Below are positions 17,605-26,957 of a DNA stretch of 64,000 bases, piece by piece. This stretch comes from Sinomonas sp. R1AF57 (GTDB lineage: Bacteria; Actinomycetota; Actinomycetes; Actinomycetales; Micrococcaceae): positions 620,019-684,018 of the forward strand of contig NZ_CP022463.1 in assembly GCF_002224485.1 (NCBI RefSeq). The letters are read 5' to 3'. How positions within the stretch are numbered: the stretch's first letter is position 1; every line of letters begins with the position of its first letter. Position numbers and translations under genes: made by a program. The notes under the pieces were generated by a model. The model searched no databases. It was given only the letters and a program-made list of their open reading frames with translations, and had not been told where the DNA came from.

Positions 17605-18378
17605 TCAGGGCCGGCTGACCTCGGCGGCGATGGACTCCGCGAGGGCCTTGGACGTGCGCTCGAGCAGGAGCTGCCCCGCCGCCTCCGAGGCGGCCTTGGC
17701 CGAGGACAGGCAGCCCGAGGCCGGGGTGAGCTCCGGCCGCACAGGGAGCACGTCGTATCGGGGCAGCTGGGCCGCGGGAAGGTCCATGACGCGGTCCAGC
17801 TGGACGAGGCGCGGATAGAGGTGAAGCATGAGCGAGGTCTCGAGGACGCCGCCGTGCTCGACGTCCCAGCCCGGGAACGAGCCGCGGTAGATCTCCTCGA
17901 TCGTCTCCTCGTCCACGAAGTCCCAGTAGGAGAGCAGGACGGCGGAGAGGTCCTGGCCGCGCAGGCCGAGCTCCGCGGTGGCCTGCTCGACGCCCTCGTA
18001 GATGAACTGGTAGTTCTCGAAGTGGCCGTTGAGGAAGACGATCCGCCGCGCCCCGTGCCGGGCGAACTCGAGCGTGAGCGTCCTGGCGATGGAGATAAGC
18101 GTCGTGCCGTCGAGGCTCGTCGTGCCCCCCAGGTGGTTGCCGCCGCCGGAACGCTGTTGCGACTTGTAGCCGTACACGATCGGCGCGGCAACGAGGCCTC
18201 CCAGCGAGGCTGCGAGGCGCTCGCCCATGGCCTTCGACAGCAGGACGTCGGTGTTGAGCGGCAGATGCGGCCCGTGCTGCTCAATGGATCCGACGGGGAC
18301 GATGACGGGGGCGCCCGAGGCGATTGCCTCCCGGTAGCTGAAGGCGTCGAGCTCCTCCATGAAGACGCTGGTGGCCAT
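17605..18378 (-). CDS. Creatininase (creatinine amidohydrolase)
   Basis: Zinc/manganese enzyme that interconverts creatinine and creatine. 257 residues, as in Pseudomonas CrnA. Seen: GSIEQHGPHLPLNTDVLL with Glu33, His35 and Asp44 (Glu34, His36 and Asp45 in the Pseudomonas enzyme), YGYKSQQRSGGGNHLGGTTSL, FLNGHFEN with His119 and Glu121 (His120, Glu122), SYWDFVDEETI, and WDVEHGGVLETSLMLHLYP. The match at all metal ligands and the strings YKSQQ-x-SGGGNH and EHGGV-x-ETSLML make this creatininase rather than a mycofactocin-type relative. The NCS1 permease gene lies upstream in the same direction, with a hairpin between. Confidence 0.95.
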   Translation of the reverse strand: MATSVFMEELDAFSYREAIASGAPVIVPVGSIEQHGPHLPLNTDVLLSKAMGERLAASLGGLVAAPIVYGYKSQQRSGGGNHLGGTTSLDGTTLISIARTLTLEFARHGARRIVFLNGHFENYQFIYEGVEQATAELGLRGQDLSAVLLSYWDFVDEETIEEIYRGSFPGWDVEHGGVLETSLMLHLYPRLVQLDRVMDLPAAQLPRYDVLPVRPELTPASGCLSSAKAASEAAGQLLLERTSKALAESIAAEVSRP

Positions 18379-18420
18379 GGTTCCTCCTGGGTGCAGGGTG
18401 TGGGAAGGCGTGCTGAAGGG

Positions 18421-18454
18421 CGCCGGCGGCGGGGGTCGTGCCCCGCCGCCGGCG
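18421..18454. terminator. GC hairpin between NCS1 permease and creatininase
   Basis: CGCCGGCGGCGGGG (18421-18434) pairs with its complement at 18441-18454, 6-base loop. It lies 20 bases after the permease stop and 43 bases before the creatininase start. It may end or reduce permease transcription, or act as an mRNA-stabilising stem between two cotranscribed genes. Confidence 0.6.
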
Positions 18455-18474
18455 GAAGGTGGTGTCGCTGGACG

Positions 18475-20061
18475 CTAGGGGATCGTCGGTGCGGCGGCCG
18501 GCGCGGCGGCCGGCACCTCCGGTGACGTCGCGGACGACGCCGGGGACTCGCCGTCGTGCGCGGCGTTGCCGTGGGCCTCGAGGAACTCCTCGTCCCGGAT
18601 GTCGGTGCGGATGCCCAGCGGGACGCCGTGGTGGATCCGGTCGCGGAAGCGCGGGTAGCCGAGTGCGAAGTAGGTGCCGCCGGCGACGACGGTCCCGGCG
18701 AGCCAGGAGAGGTCCACGCCGCCCATCGCGGTGGCGATCGGGCCCTGGAAGATCGGGATCGCGCCGTACATGAAGAGCCAGGTCGCGAAGAGGCCCAGGG
18801 CGAAGGCGATGAGCGCGGACGGGTTCACCGCCTTGAGGTGGGTGTCGCGGGGGCTCATGAAGAGGTAGTCGAACTTCTTGTGGCGGCGCTCGAAGATGAA
18901 GTAGTGGACCGCCATGATCCCGCCCCACGTCGCGACCCACGCCGCGATCGCGATGACCCAGGTGTCCAGGAGGGTCGCGAAGTCCTCGGCGAAGAGGAAG
19001 AGGATGACCGCGCACATCGAGAAGCAGCCGACGATGATCGAGATCTTCTTGCGGGAGATCCTGATGTCGAGTGCCTGCGTCGCGACGCCGAACGTGTAGA
19101 GATTGATGATGTTCGTGGCGATCGGGCCGTGGATCACGAGCAGGATCACCGGGATCGCCATGGCGCCGAAGCTCTTGACGATGAGCTCGCCGGGGTCTGC
19201 GGTGCCGTTCATGGTCGCGAGGCTCGCGCCGAGGAGGCCCAGCCAGATGACCGGCAGGAACTGGCCCAGGACCGAGGTGAGGTAGAGCTTGCGGGCCGGG
19301 ATCTTCTTGGACACGAACCGCGAGTAGTCGGGGGCGTACGTGAACCAGCCGATGCCCCAGCCGATGCCGATGGCCGTCATGATCCCGGACATCGCGGCGA
19401 TGCGCTCGCCGCCGGTGAGGACGGCGCCGGCGGGGCCCGCGTAGGACCAGTCGATGGGGAGCTGCGTCCACGCGATGATCGACATCGCGACGAGGACCAG
19501 GAGCGTGGGCGGCATGGTGATCCGCTCGAACTTGGCGATCGCGCCGTAGCCGCGGTAGCAGATGCCGACCTGGATGCTCATGATGATCGCCGCGACGGCG
19601 ATCTTCCAGACCAGGTTCTCCTCGGCCGGGTCGACCCATCCGATCATGCCGAACAGCGCCATGACCAGGTCCAGGATGACCCAGGTGTTCACCGCGGACC
19701 AGCCCACGGCCACGATGGCCTGGATGGCCGCAGGGACGTAGGCTCCACGGCGGCCGAAGGCGCCGCGGGCCAGCAGCATGCCGGTCGCGCCGGTCTTCTG
19801 GCCGAGGAGGACGAAGAATCCGAACCCGACCATGCCGATGATGTTGCCGAGGACGAGCACCGTCATGGTGTCCGCGAGGCCGAGGCCCATGTTGATGCCC
19901 AGGGCGCCGAGGATCCAGTTGATGGGGGCTACGTTGGCCCCAGCCCAGATCCAGAACTGCCCGGAGACCTTGGTGGTGCGAGCGGACTCGGGGACGGGCT
20001 GCAGCACGTCTTCGACGACGTGCGTGGCGTCCTCAGTCTTGCTCTGAGTGCGAAGGCTCAT
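18475..20061 (-). CDS. NCS1-family permease, candidate creatinine importer
   Basis: 528 residues with about 12 membrane helices. Seen: FWIWAGANVAPINWILGALG (family motif in helix 1), LLARGAFGRRGAYVPAAIQ, AVGWSAVNTWV, GIGWGIGWFTYAPDYSRFV, and a long hydrophilic Ala/Pro-rich C-terminal tail. The NCS1 family carries cytosine, allantoin, hydantoins and related small ring compounds, often with Na+ or H+. Location directly upstream of creatininase and divergent from a PucR regulator makes creatinine, a hydantoin-like ring, the most likely substrate; that is inference. Confidence 0.88.
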   Translation of the reverse strand: MSLRTQSKTEDATHVVEDVLQPVPESARTTKVSGQFWIWAGANVAPINWILGALGINMGLGLADTMTVLVLGNIIGMVGFGFFVLLGQKTGATGMLLARGAFGRRGAYVPAAIQAIVAVGWSAVNTWVILDLVMALFGMIGWVDPAEENLVWKIAVAAIIMSIQVGICYRGYGAIAKFERITMPPTLLVLVAMSIIAWTQLPIDWSYAGPAGAVLTGGERIAAMSGIMTAIGIGWGIGWFTYAPDYSRFVSKKIPARKLYLTSVLGQFLPVIWLGLLGASLATMNGTADPGELIVKSFGAMAIPVILLVIHGPIATNIINLYTFGVATQALDIRISRKKISIIVGCFSMCAVILFLFAEDFATLLDTWVIAIAAWVATWGGIMAVHYFIFERRHKKFDYLFMSPRDTHLKAVNPSALIAFALGLFATWLFMYGAIPIFQGPIATAMGGVDLSWLAGTVVAGGTYFALGYPRFRDRIHHGVPLGIRTDIRDEEFLEAHGNAAHDGESPASSATSPEVPAAAPAAAPTIP

Positions 20062-20200
20062 GTGAGACTACTTTCTCGAAGGTATCGCTTGGGGGAGCGA
20101 GTAGCCGGCTGCCTTCAAGCGTAGATGTGCCCCACGTCACCACCTAGACTCGTTCTGTCGCCTGCTGCTCCTGTTGCGGGGGACACTCTGTCTCCTTCCG

Positions 20201-21718
20201 ATGGGATTTGCCGTGGCCCTGCCTCTCACCGAAGTCCTCGCCAGCAGCGTGCTCGCCGTCGGCGCACCGGTCGTGGTGGGCGGCGGTGCCGCGGTGGAGC
20301 AGGCGCGTGTCCGATGGGTGCACTCCTCGGAAGTCCTCGAGATCGCTCCGCTCCTCTCTGGCGGCGAGCTCCTGCTCACCGGCGGGTCCGCCCTCCTCGC
20401 GCTCAAGCCGGCCGCGCAGTCCGAGTACATCTGGAGCCTGTCGAACCGGAGGGTCGCGGCGCTTGCCGTGCAGACGGCGGGAACCGGCAGGCGCCTGCCG
20501 TCCGAGCTCGTCGCTGCTGCGGACGAGGCGGCCCTGCCGCTGATCGAGCTCAGACAGGTCGTGCCCTTCGTCGAAGTGGCAGAGTCCGTCAACCGGCGGA
20601 TCGTCTCGGGGCAGGTCACGGCGCTCCAGCTCGCGGACAGCCTCTCGCAGGCCCTCACCGAGCGCATTGCCAACTCCGGCGCGCTGCTCGGTCCGCTCGT
20701 GGCGCTCATCGCCGAGACGATGGGAGTGTACGTGCGGGTGGTCGACACGCGGGGCGCCGTGCTCGCATCGGCGGGCCAGGAACCGGGCGAGGGCGCGCAC
20801 GGTCCCGACACCGAGCTCGCCGTCGGCGGGATCGGTGCAGCCCGGCTCGAGCTCATCGGGGGCCGCGACGCCGACGACGAGCTTCTCGAGACCGTCCTCG
20901 CGCGGGTCCGCAGCATCGTGGCGCTCGCCCTGGCCCAGCAGCACCGCCCGAGCCTCGCACGCCTCGCCGAGGACGAGCTCCTGCGGCTCATCGACGCCGG
21001 CGGCGGCGGCGACCGGCTGCTCGAACTCAGCCAGGCCGCCGGCATCCCTCCCGAGCAGCCGCTCGTCATGGCCGTGGTCCGCAGGCCCGTCGACCGGTCC
21101 GCCGACATCGAGCAGCGGGCCCGCACCGCCCTTCCGTCGGCACTGCTGGCCGTCGACGGCGACTGGGTCGACATCCTCATGACCCTGCCTCCCGGCGCCG
21201 GGTCCCAGGACCGGGAGCGCGTGCTCGCCGTCCTGCGCGAGGCTGTTGCGGGCCGTGGGCTCACGGGTGCCCTCGGCCCCACCGCCCCGACCATCCGCCA
21301 GGCGGCATACTCGCTGGCCGAGGCCAGGGCGACGTGGCGGATCGGCCGGTCGTCGAAGTGGACCGACGCGATTCACGACGCCTCCGACTTCCTCGTGGAA
21401 CGGATGGCCGAGCGCTCGCTGTCCCGGGGGGCCGTGGACGCCATCGTGGAAGAGTCCATCGGCGAGCTCATCCGCCTCGACCAGCGCCACGGCGGCGAGC
21501 TCGTGCGCACGCTCGACGTGTGGATCACCACCGGATGCAATGCCACTGAGGCGGCCGAGATCCTCTTCCTCGAGCGACAGTCGCTCCACAAGCGGCTCCG
21601 GCGGATCTTCTCGGCGCTCGGCGGGGACCCGCGGGGGCGGGGGAAGCTCGGGGCGCTCGCGTTCGCCGTCAAGCTGGTGCGCGGCAACGCCCAGCTCCGG
21701 GACGACGCCCGTCCCTGA
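20201..21718 (+). CDS. PucR-family transcriptional regulator
   Basis: 505 residues from ATG 20201; a GTG at 20213 and a TTG at 20174 are alternatives, and no clear ribosome site decides between them. Seen: an N-terminal purine-catabolism PucR domain (LPLTEVLASSVLAVGAPVVVGG to roughly residue 125), a central GGDEF-like/CdaR region, and a C-terminal PucR helix-turn-helix (LVRTLDVWITTGCNATEAAEILFLERQSLHKRLRRI). The family activates purine, allantoin and other ring-nitrogen pathways in response to substrate. It is divergent from the NCS1 permease gene, with 139 bases between, and probably controls the permease and creatininase. Confidence 0.88.
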   Translation: MGFAVALPLTEVLASSVLAVGAPVVVGGGAAVEQARVRWVHSSEVLEIAPLLSGGELLLTGGSALLALKPAAQSEYIWSLSNRRVAALAVQTAGTGRRLPSELVAAADEAALPLIELRQVVPFVEVAESVNRRIVSGQVTALQLADSLSQALTERIANSGALLGPLVALIAETMGVYVRVVDTRGAVLASAGQEPGEGAHGPDTELAVGGIGAARLELIGGRDADDELLETVLARVRSIVALALAQQHRPSLARLAEDELLRLIDAGGGGDRLLELSQAAGIPPEQPLVMAVVRRPVDRSADIEQRARTALPSALLAVDGDWVDILMTLPPGAGSQDRERVLAVLREAVAGRGLTGALGPTAPTIRQAAYSLAEARATWRIGRSSKWTDAIHDASDFLVERMAERSLSRGAVDAIVEESIGELIRLDQRHGGELVRTLDVWITTGCNATEAAEILFLERQSLHKRLRRIFSALGGDPRGRGKLGALAFAVKLVRGNAQLRDDARP

Positions 21719-21736
21719 TCCCGCCGCCCCCACCGC

Positions 21737-21839
21737 GAGGTCACCCCGTGTGGCGCCGAGGTCACCCTGTGTGGCGCCGAGGTCACCCCGTGTGGCGCCG
21801 AGGTCACCCCGTGTGGCGCCCTAAGGGGTGACGTCGCGG
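21737..21839. repeat. 21-bp tandem repeat array A (4 units)
   Basis: Four 21-base units starting GAGGTCACC at 21737, 21758, 21779 and 21800, with one base change in the second (CCC to CCT). Directly after is an inverted half-unit, GGGGTGACGTCG (21825 on). On the other strand each unit reads GGGGTGACCTCGG plus CGCCACAC, the same family as arrays B, C and D. It lies between the convergent pucR and iclR genes. Confidence 0.9.
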
Positions 21840-21985
21840 TCAGAGCAGGTGACCTCGGCGGGGGAGGGCGTGAACCTGGAGACGACGGCGCGCGAGGCGC
21901 GTGAGTGCGGCGAGCGGCCGGTCGCGTCAGGGATCGGGCGCGCCGTCTGACCCGACCGAGCGCGAGGACATCACCGTCCGGCCGG

Positions 21986-22798
21986 TCAGGAGCGATCCTG
22001 GGCGGCCGGACCTCCCATGAGTTCGGTGATCTCCTCGCCGGCGGCGATCACGGCCTTGACGAGGTCGGGGTCGGCGTCTGGGTCGAAGCGGAACGCAGGG
22101 CCGGAGATGCTCACGGCCCCGATGACCTCCCCGGTGTGCCCGAAGACGGGGGCCGCGATCGCGTTGAGGCCCTCCTCGAGCTCCCCGTGGGTCGCGGCGT
22201 AGCCCAGACGCATGATCTCGGGCAGCTGCTCGTCCAGCTGCTGGCGCGTGAGAGTGCGCGGCGTGAGCGTCTCGGGAGGCGCATCCCGCAGCACGTCGTC
22301 GCGCAGGCCCGGGTGCATGTAGGCGAGGAATACCTTGCCGCTCGAGGTGGCGTGCAGGGGGGTGAGGTTGCCGATCCAGTTGAAGCTCGCGAGGTTAGTG
22401 GGGCCCATGGCCTGGTCGACATTGACCGCGTACCCGCCGCGGAGCACGGCGAGGTTGACCGTCTCGCCGAACTGATGCGCGAGGTCCTCGAGGACGGGCC
22501 TGGCTGCGTGGACGAGGCTGAGGCGGCGCGGGATCGAGCTCGCGATCCGCAGGAGGCCAACGCCCAATTGGTACTTGCCGCGCCGGGAGCTCTGCTGCAC
22601 GAACCCGTGGGCCTCGAGCGCGCCGAGGATGCGCGACGCCGTCGACTTGTGCACGCCGATGCGGTCCGCGACGTGGCCGACGGCGGCGCTGCCCTCCCTG
22701 GCGAGGATCTCGAGGGCTTGGACGACGCGCTCGACGGATTGGACGCCATTGGCTGAGCGGCCCACGTCCGGATCATGGTCGCCGGATGTTCTGCTCAT
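21986..22798 (-). CDS. IclR-family regulator (third in window)
   Basis: 270 residues. Seen: winged helix (GVQSVERVVQALEILARE, then VADRIGVHKSTASRILGALEAHGFV) and IclR ligand domain (YQLGVGLLRIASSIPRRLSL; LHATSSGKVFLAYM; RLGYAATHGELEEGLNAIAAPVFGHTGEVIGAVSISGP). It differs clearly from the two paralogous IclR proteins at 13765 and 43576: it lacks the PSPHQVKHT block and instead has the GEL-x-EG-x-NAIAAPVF form of the more common subfamily. It stands alone between repeat arrays A and B; its targets are unknown. The mscR-hydrolase pair upstream is one possibility. ATG 22798 is chosen; longer readings run into repeat array B. Confidence 0.88.
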   Translation of the reverse strand: MSRTSGDHDPDVGRSANGVQSVERVVQALEILAREGSAAVGHVADRIGVHKSTASRILGALEAHGFVQQSSRRGKYQLGVGLLRIASSIPRRLSLVHAARPVLEDLAHQFGETVNLAVLRGGYAVNVDQAMGPTNLASFNWIGNLTPLHATSSGKVFLAYMHPGLRDDVLRDAPPETLTPRTLTRQQLDEQLPEIMRLGYAATHGELEEGLNAIAAPVFGHTGEVIGAVSISGPAFRFDPDADPDLVKAVIAAGEEITELMGGPAAQDRS

Positions 22799-22841
22799 GG
22801 CCTGATTCTTCCAGACCTGTCGAGCCGGCCCCCGGAGCGCC

Positions 22842-22921
22842 GAGGTCACCGGGTGTGGCGTCGAGGTCACCGGGTGTGGCGTCGAGGTCACCGGGTGTGG
22901 CGTCGAGGTCACCCCGAGCGG
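22842..22921. repeat. 21-bp tandem repeat array B (3.8 units)
   Basis: Units at 22842, 22863 and 22884 are identical 21-mers starting GAGGTCACCGGG; a fourth at 22905 is cut after 17 bases and has CCC in place of GGG. It has the same orientation as array A and opposite to array C, which lies 114 bases away. Confidence 0.9.
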
Positions 22922-22961
22922 TGCCAGCTGAGATTTCGAGATGACGGGCGGTTGAGGCACA

Positions 22962-23002
22962 ACAACCCCGGCACCTTCCGCAGGGAAGGTGCCGGCCGTT
23001 GT
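22962..23002. terminator. Hairpin downstream of the mscR operon
   Basis: CCGGCACCTTCC (22968-22979) pairs with its complement at 22984-22995 around a 4-base loop; after a small internal loop five more pairs extend the stem. It lies 221 bases past the metallo-hydrolase stop on the minus strand, beyond array C. Confidence 0.6.
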
Positions 23003-23034
23003 CCGTCGGTCCAGGTCGTTCTGGATGCCAGCAA

Positions 23035-23160
23035 GGGGTGACCTCGGCCTTACACGGGGTGACTTCGGGCCCACTGGGGGTGACCTCGGCCTCACACGGG
23101 GTGACCTCGGGCCCACACGGGGTGACCTCGGGCCCACTGGGGGTGACCTCGGCGGGCCCG
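23035..23160. repeat. 21-bp tandem repeat array C (6 units)
   Basis: Six units in exact 21-base register, starting GGGGTGAC at 23035, 23056, 23077, 23098, 23119 and 23140. The first 13 bases (GGGGTGACCTCGG) are near constant, with one C-to-T change in unit 2. The last 8 vary in a few forms (CCTTACAC, GCCCACTG, CCTCACAC, GCCCACAC). The last unit ends CGGGCCCG. Confidence 0.92.
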
Positions 23161-23222
23161 GCGGGCCCGGGCCGGACCTCCGCGGGCCCGGGCCGGGCGG
23201 CCCCGGGCCGGGCGGGGTCGGG

Positions 23223-23852
23223 TCAGTGGCCCCGGTCGATCCACTCCTGCAGGTGCGGGGCCTCGTCGCCGATCGTCGTCGAGTCGCCGTGCCCGGTGTT
23301 CACCACGGTCGCGGCGGGCAGCGTGAGCAGCCGGCCCTTGATGGACTCGATGATCGTTCCGAAGTCCGAGTAGGACCGCCCGGTCGCGCCCGGGCCGCCG
23401 GCGAACAGCGTGTCGCCGGTGAAGACCGTCCCGAGCGACTCGGCGTAGAACGACACCGAGCCGGGCGAGTGGCCCGGCGTGTGCAGGGCACGCAGCTCGG
23501 CCCCGCCCACGCTGAACACCTCGCCGTCGGCGATCTCCGCGTCCGGCGCAGTGCCGGGGTACACGTCCTCCCACAGCATGAGGTCGCCGGGGTGCAGGAG
23601 CACGGGCGCCCCGACCTTGTCGGCGAACTCCCGCGCGTGGCGGATGTGGTCGTCGTGCCCGTGCGTGAGCAGCACCGCGGTCACGGTGCGGCCCGCGACG
23701 GCGTCGGCGACAGCCCCGGCGTCGTGCGCGGGGTCGATGACGATGGCCTCCGCGTCGTCGCCCACGATCCAGACGTTGTTGTCCACATCCCAGGTGCCAC
23801 CGTCGAGGGAGAACGTGCCGGACGTGACCAGGCGATCGATCCGAGCCGTCAC
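23223..23852 (-). CDS. MBL-fold hydrolase paired with mycothiol formaldehyde dehydrogenase
   Basis: 209 residues. Seen: the metallo-beta-lactamase motif THGHDDH (His64, His66, Asp68, His69), [31 protein letters not shown] and [16 protein letters not shown], as in glyoxalase-II-like hydrolases. The GTG start at 23852 overlaps the stop of the mycothiol formaldehyde dehydrogenase by 4 bases. Such a pair is common in actinobacteria; the hydrolase is thought to act on the S-formyl-mycothiol product, though this is an inference from gene order rather than something seen. Confidence 0.88.
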   Translation of the reverse strand: MTARIDRLVTSGTFSLDGGTWDVDNNVWIVGDDAEAIVIDPAHDAGAVADAVAGRTVTAVLLTHGHDDHIRHAREFADKVGAPVLLHPGDLMLWEDVYPGTAPDAEIADGEVFSVGGAELRALHTPGHSPGSVSFYAESLGTVFTGDTLFAGGPGATGRSYSDFGTIIESIKGRLLTLPAATVVNTGHGDSTTIGDEAPHLQEWIDRGH

Positions 23853-24958
23853 AGCTCGACCACCGAGCGCAGGACCTCGCCGCGGTGCATCTTCTCGAAC
23901 GCGGCCTCGACGTCGTCAAGCCCGATCCGCTCGGTCACGAACGCGTCCAGCGGCAGGCGGCCGAGCTTGAACTGCTCGACGAGCATCGGGAAGTCGCGGC
24001 TCGGGAGGCAGTCGCCGTACCAGGAGGACTTGAGCGAGCCGCCGCGGCCGAACACGTCCAGGAGCGGCAGCTCGAGGGTCATCTCGGGCGTCGGCACGCC
24101 GACGAGGACCACGCGGCCGGCGAGGTCGCGCGCGTAGAACGCCTGCTTGTACGTCTCCGGCCGGCCGACGGCGTCGATCACCACGTCCGCGCCGAAGCCG
24201 TTGGTGAGGTCGCGGATCGCCTCGACCGGGTCGGTCTCCTTCGACACCACGCCGTGCGTCGCGCCGAGGCCCTTGGCGAGCTCGACCTTGGCGGGGTCGA
24301 GGTCCACGGCGATGATCGTCGTCGCGCCCGCGAGCTTGGCGCCCGCGATGGCGGCGATGCCCACGCCGCCGCAGCCGATGACAGCAACGGACTCGCCCCG
24401 CTTGACCTCGCCGGTGTTGATCGCGGCGCCGATGCCGGCCATGATGCCGCAGCCGAGGAGGCCGACGGCGGCGGGGTCGACGTCGTCGTCGATCTTCGTG
24501 CACTGCCCGGCGGCGACGAGCGTCTTCTCGGCGAAGGATCCGATGCCGAGCGCGGGCGAGAGCGGCGTGCCGTCCTTCAGGGTCATCTTCTGCGTCGCGT
24601 TGTGGGTCGCGAAGCAGTACTGCGGCTGGCCCTTCCTGCACGCGCGGCACTCGCCGCACACGGCGCGCCAGTTCAGGATGACGCGGTCGCCCGGCTTGAG
24701 GTCGGTCACGTCCGGGCCGACCGCCGAGACGACCGCGGTGGACTCATGGCCGAGGAGGTAGGGGTAGTCGTCCCCGATCCCGCCGAGCTTGTAATGCAGG
24801 TCCGTGTGGCAGACCCCGCAGGTGAGGACGTCGACGAGGGCCTCGCCCGGCCCCGGGTCCGGGACGAGGATCGTCTCGACCGTGGCGGGCGCGTTCTTCT
24901 CGCGCACGACGACGGCCCTCACCTCGTGCAGCTGCGTTCCGTTGGCGGTGGTGGTCAT
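23849..24958 (-). CDS. mscR: S-(hydroxymethyl)mycothiol dehydrogenase
   Basis: Oxidises the mycothiol adduct of formaldehyde with NAD+, the actinobacterial counterpart of glutathione-dependent formaldehyde dehydrogenase. 369 residues. Seen: catalytic zinc region [10 protein letters not shown] (Cys47) and GHE (His71, Glu72), structural zinc Cys101, 104, 107 and 115 ([15 protein letters not shown]), [15 protein letters not shown], and NAD motif [14 protein letters not shown]. The string NATQKMTL and the C-terminal block ending [10 protein letters not shown] are typical of this class. GGAGG precedes the ATG at 24958. It probably handles formaldehyde from sarcosine and betaine demethylation in this island. 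Confidence 0.93.
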   Translation of the reverse strand: MTTTANGTQLHEVRAVVVREKNAPATVETILVPDPGPGEALVDVLTCGVCHTDLHYKLGGIGDDYPYLLGHESTAVVSAVGPDVTDLKPGDRVILNWRAVCGECRACRKGQPQYCFATHNATQKMTLKDGTPLSPALGIGSFAEKTLVAAGQCTKIDDDVDPAAVGLLGCGIMAGIGAAINTGEVKRGESVAVIGCGGVGIAAIAGAKLAGATTIIAVDLDPAKVELAKGLGATHGVVSKETDPVEAIRDLTNGFGADVVIDAVGRPETYKQAFYARDLAGRVVLVGVPTPEMTLELPLLDVFGRGGSLKSSWYGDCLPSRDFPMLVEQFKLGRLPLDAFVTERIGLDDVEAAFEKMHRGEVLRSVVEL

Positions 24959-25235
24959 GAAGGAACCTCCAGATGGGTCTGAGGGACGGTGCCTAGACGA
25001 CCATAGCCGCTCGGGCGCGGACGCATCGACGCTCACGGCTCAGGTACACGTCTGATATACCTGCCCAGCCTAAGGAGCCTTTCGCCTCTGGTCAACGCTC
25101 TGGCCGCAGCCCGTGTTTCGGGCTCGTGACATTCTTCTCCGGCTTCCCGAAACGCTTGACAGCCCTCTGTGAAGCAGATCACTGTTGTGCATGCCGAAGC
25201 TTGTTGCATCTTTTGCAAGTGATGAAGGAGAAGGC

Positions 25236-26957
25236 ATGCCCGCTGGAAAGAAACCCCCCGTTCAAGGAGCTGCGCACATCATGTCAGGCAAGCAGTACGA
25301 CTACATCATCGTCGGCGGTGGCAGCGCCGGCTCGGTCCTGGCGGACAGGCTCAGTGCGGAGGGGGACCGCACAGTGCTGGTCCTGGAGGCGGGGCGCAGC
25401 GACTACCCGTGGGACCTGTTCATCCAGATGCCGGCGGCGCTGACGTTCCCCAGTGGGAACCCGCTGTACGACTGGCGCTACGAGTCCGACCCGGAGCCGT
25501 TCATGGGCGGCCGGCGCGTGGCGCACGCCCGCGGCAAGGTCCTGGGCGGGTCCAGCTCCATCAACGGGATGATCTTCCAGCGCGGGAACCCGCTGGACTA
25601 CGAGCGGTGGGGCGCCGACGCGGGCATGGAGACCTGGGACTTCGCTCACTGCCTGCCCTACTTCAAGCGCATGGAGACCTGCCTCGCCGCAGCCCCGGAG
25701 GACCCGTACCGCGGCCACGAGGGCCCGCTGATCCTCGAGCGCGGCCCGGCGGAGAACCCGCTGTTCCAGGCGTTCTTCGACGCCGCCGTCGAGGCCGGCT
25801 ACCCCCGCACCGAGGACGTGAACGGCTTCTGCCAGGAGGGTTTCGGCCCGTTCGACCGCAATGTGCACAAGGGCGAGCGCTACTCGGCCTCCCGCGGCTA
25901 CCTCCGTCCGGCGCGCCGGCGGCCCAACGTCACGGTGCAGACCCTGTCCTTCGTCACCGGGATCGTCATGGACGGCACGCGGGCCACCGGCGTCCGCTAC
26001 CGCCGGGGCCGGCAGGAGCACGTGGTCTCGGGCGGGGAGGTCATCCTGTGCGGTGGTGCGTTCAACACCCCGCAGCTGCTGCAGCTCGCAGGCATCGGCG
26101 ACCCGGAGCACCTGCGGTCGGTCGGGGTCGCGCCCCGCGTCGCACTGCCCGGGGTGGGGGAGAACCTGCAGGACCACCTCGAGGTCTACATCCAGCACGC
26201 GTGCCTGCAGCCCGTCTCCCAGCAGCCGTCCCTGGACCTGTGGAGGATGCCGTTCATCGGCCTCCAATGGCTCCTGGGCCGCACCGGCCCGGCCTCGACC
26301 AACCACTTCGAGGGCGGCGGGTTCGTCCGCTCCAACGACGAGGTGGGCTACCCCAACCTCATGTACCACTTCCTGCCGGTGGCCGTGCGCTACGACGGGA
26401 AGAAGGCCGACGTCCAGCACGGCTACCAGGTCCACGTGGGCCCCATGTACTCCGACGCCCGCGGCCACCTCAGGATCCGCTCCGCCGATCCCGCTGAGCG
26501 CCCCTCCATCCTCTTCAACTACCTCTCCACCGAGCAGGACCGCCGCGAGTGGATAGAGGCCATCCGCGTCTCCCGCGAGATCCTCCGGCAGCCGGCCATG
26601 GCCCCGTTCAACGGCGGGGAGATCTCCCCCGGCGCCGCAGTCACCACCGACCAGGAGATCCTGGACTGGGTCGCCCGCGACGCCGAGACCGCCCTCCACC
26701 CCTCCTGCACCGCCAAGATGGGCCCCGACTCCGACCCCATGGCCGTCGTGGACCCACTGACCATGAAGGTCCACGGCACCGAGGGCCTGCGCGTCGTGGA
26801 CGCCTCCGCGATGCCCTATGTGACCAACGGGAACATCTTCGCCCCCGTCATGATGCTGGCCGAGAAGGCCGCTGACCACATCCTCGGACGCGCACTCCCC
26901 GCCGAGGACCTCGCCTACCACCGCCACGAACTGGCCCAGACCGAGGAGGCAGCATGA
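25236..26957 (+). CDS. betA: Choline dehydrogenase (GMC flavoprotein)
   Basis: FAD enzyme oxidising choline to betaine aldehyde. 573 residues from ATG 25236, chosen for its AAGGAG site 5 bases upstream; ATG 25281 ([14 protein letters not shown]) is a close alternative with its own AAGGAG. Seen: [17 protein letters not shown] (FAD), [26 protein letters not shown] (GMC signature 1), [17 protein letters not shown] (signature 2), [21 protein letters not shown] (active-site His region) and [14 protein letters not shown]. First gene of an operon: its stop overlaps proV by 4 bases and the run continues to betB. The 278 bases before it are shared with the divergent mscR; TTGACA at 25156 is a possible -35 box. 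Confidence 0.92.
   Translation: MPAGKKPPVQGAAHIMSGKQYDYIIVGGGSAGSVLADRLSAEGDRTVLVLEAGRSDYPWDLFIQMPAALTFPSGNPLYDWRYESDPEPFMGGRRVAHARGKVLGGSSSINGMIFQRGNPLDYERWGADAGMETWDFAHCLPYFKRMETCLAAAPEDPYRGHEGPLILERGPAENPLFQAFFDAAVEAGYPRTEDVNGFCQEGFGPFDRNVHKGERYSASRGYLRPARRRPNVTVQTLSFVTGIVMDGTRATGVRYRRGRQEHVVSGGEVILCGGAFNTPQLLQLAGIGDPEHLRSVGVAPRVALPGVGENLQDHLEVYIQHACLQPVSQQPSLDLWRMPFIGLQWLLGRTGPASTNHFEGGGFVRSNDEVGYPNLMYHFLPVAVRYDGKKADVQHGYQVHVGPMYSDARGHLRIRSADPAERPSILFNYLSTEQDRREWIEAIRVSREILRQPAMAPFNGGEISPGAAVTTDQEILDWVARDAETALHPSCTAKMGPDSDPMAVVDPLTMKVHGTEGLRVVDASAMPYVTNGNIFAPVMMLAEKAADHILGRALPAEDLAYHRHELAQTEEAA

Larger units (their letters stand above)
22799..23222. other. 424-base intergenic region with two repeat arrays and a hairpin
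   Basis: Holds repeat array B, a hairpin at 22962-23002, repeat array C, and just before the hydrolase stop two copies of GCGGGCCCGGGCCGG (23161-23175 and 23182-23196). Open frames across it (runs such as G-V-T-S-A-x-H) are products of the 21-base period, not genes. It separates the iclR start from the end of the metallo-hydrolase gene, both on the minus strand. Confidence 0.8.

Noticed and set aside
21737..23160. CRISPR-like array from the regular direct repeats
   Set aside because: The 21-base units are directly adjacent with no unique spacers of 25-40 bases, and there are no cas genes in the window.
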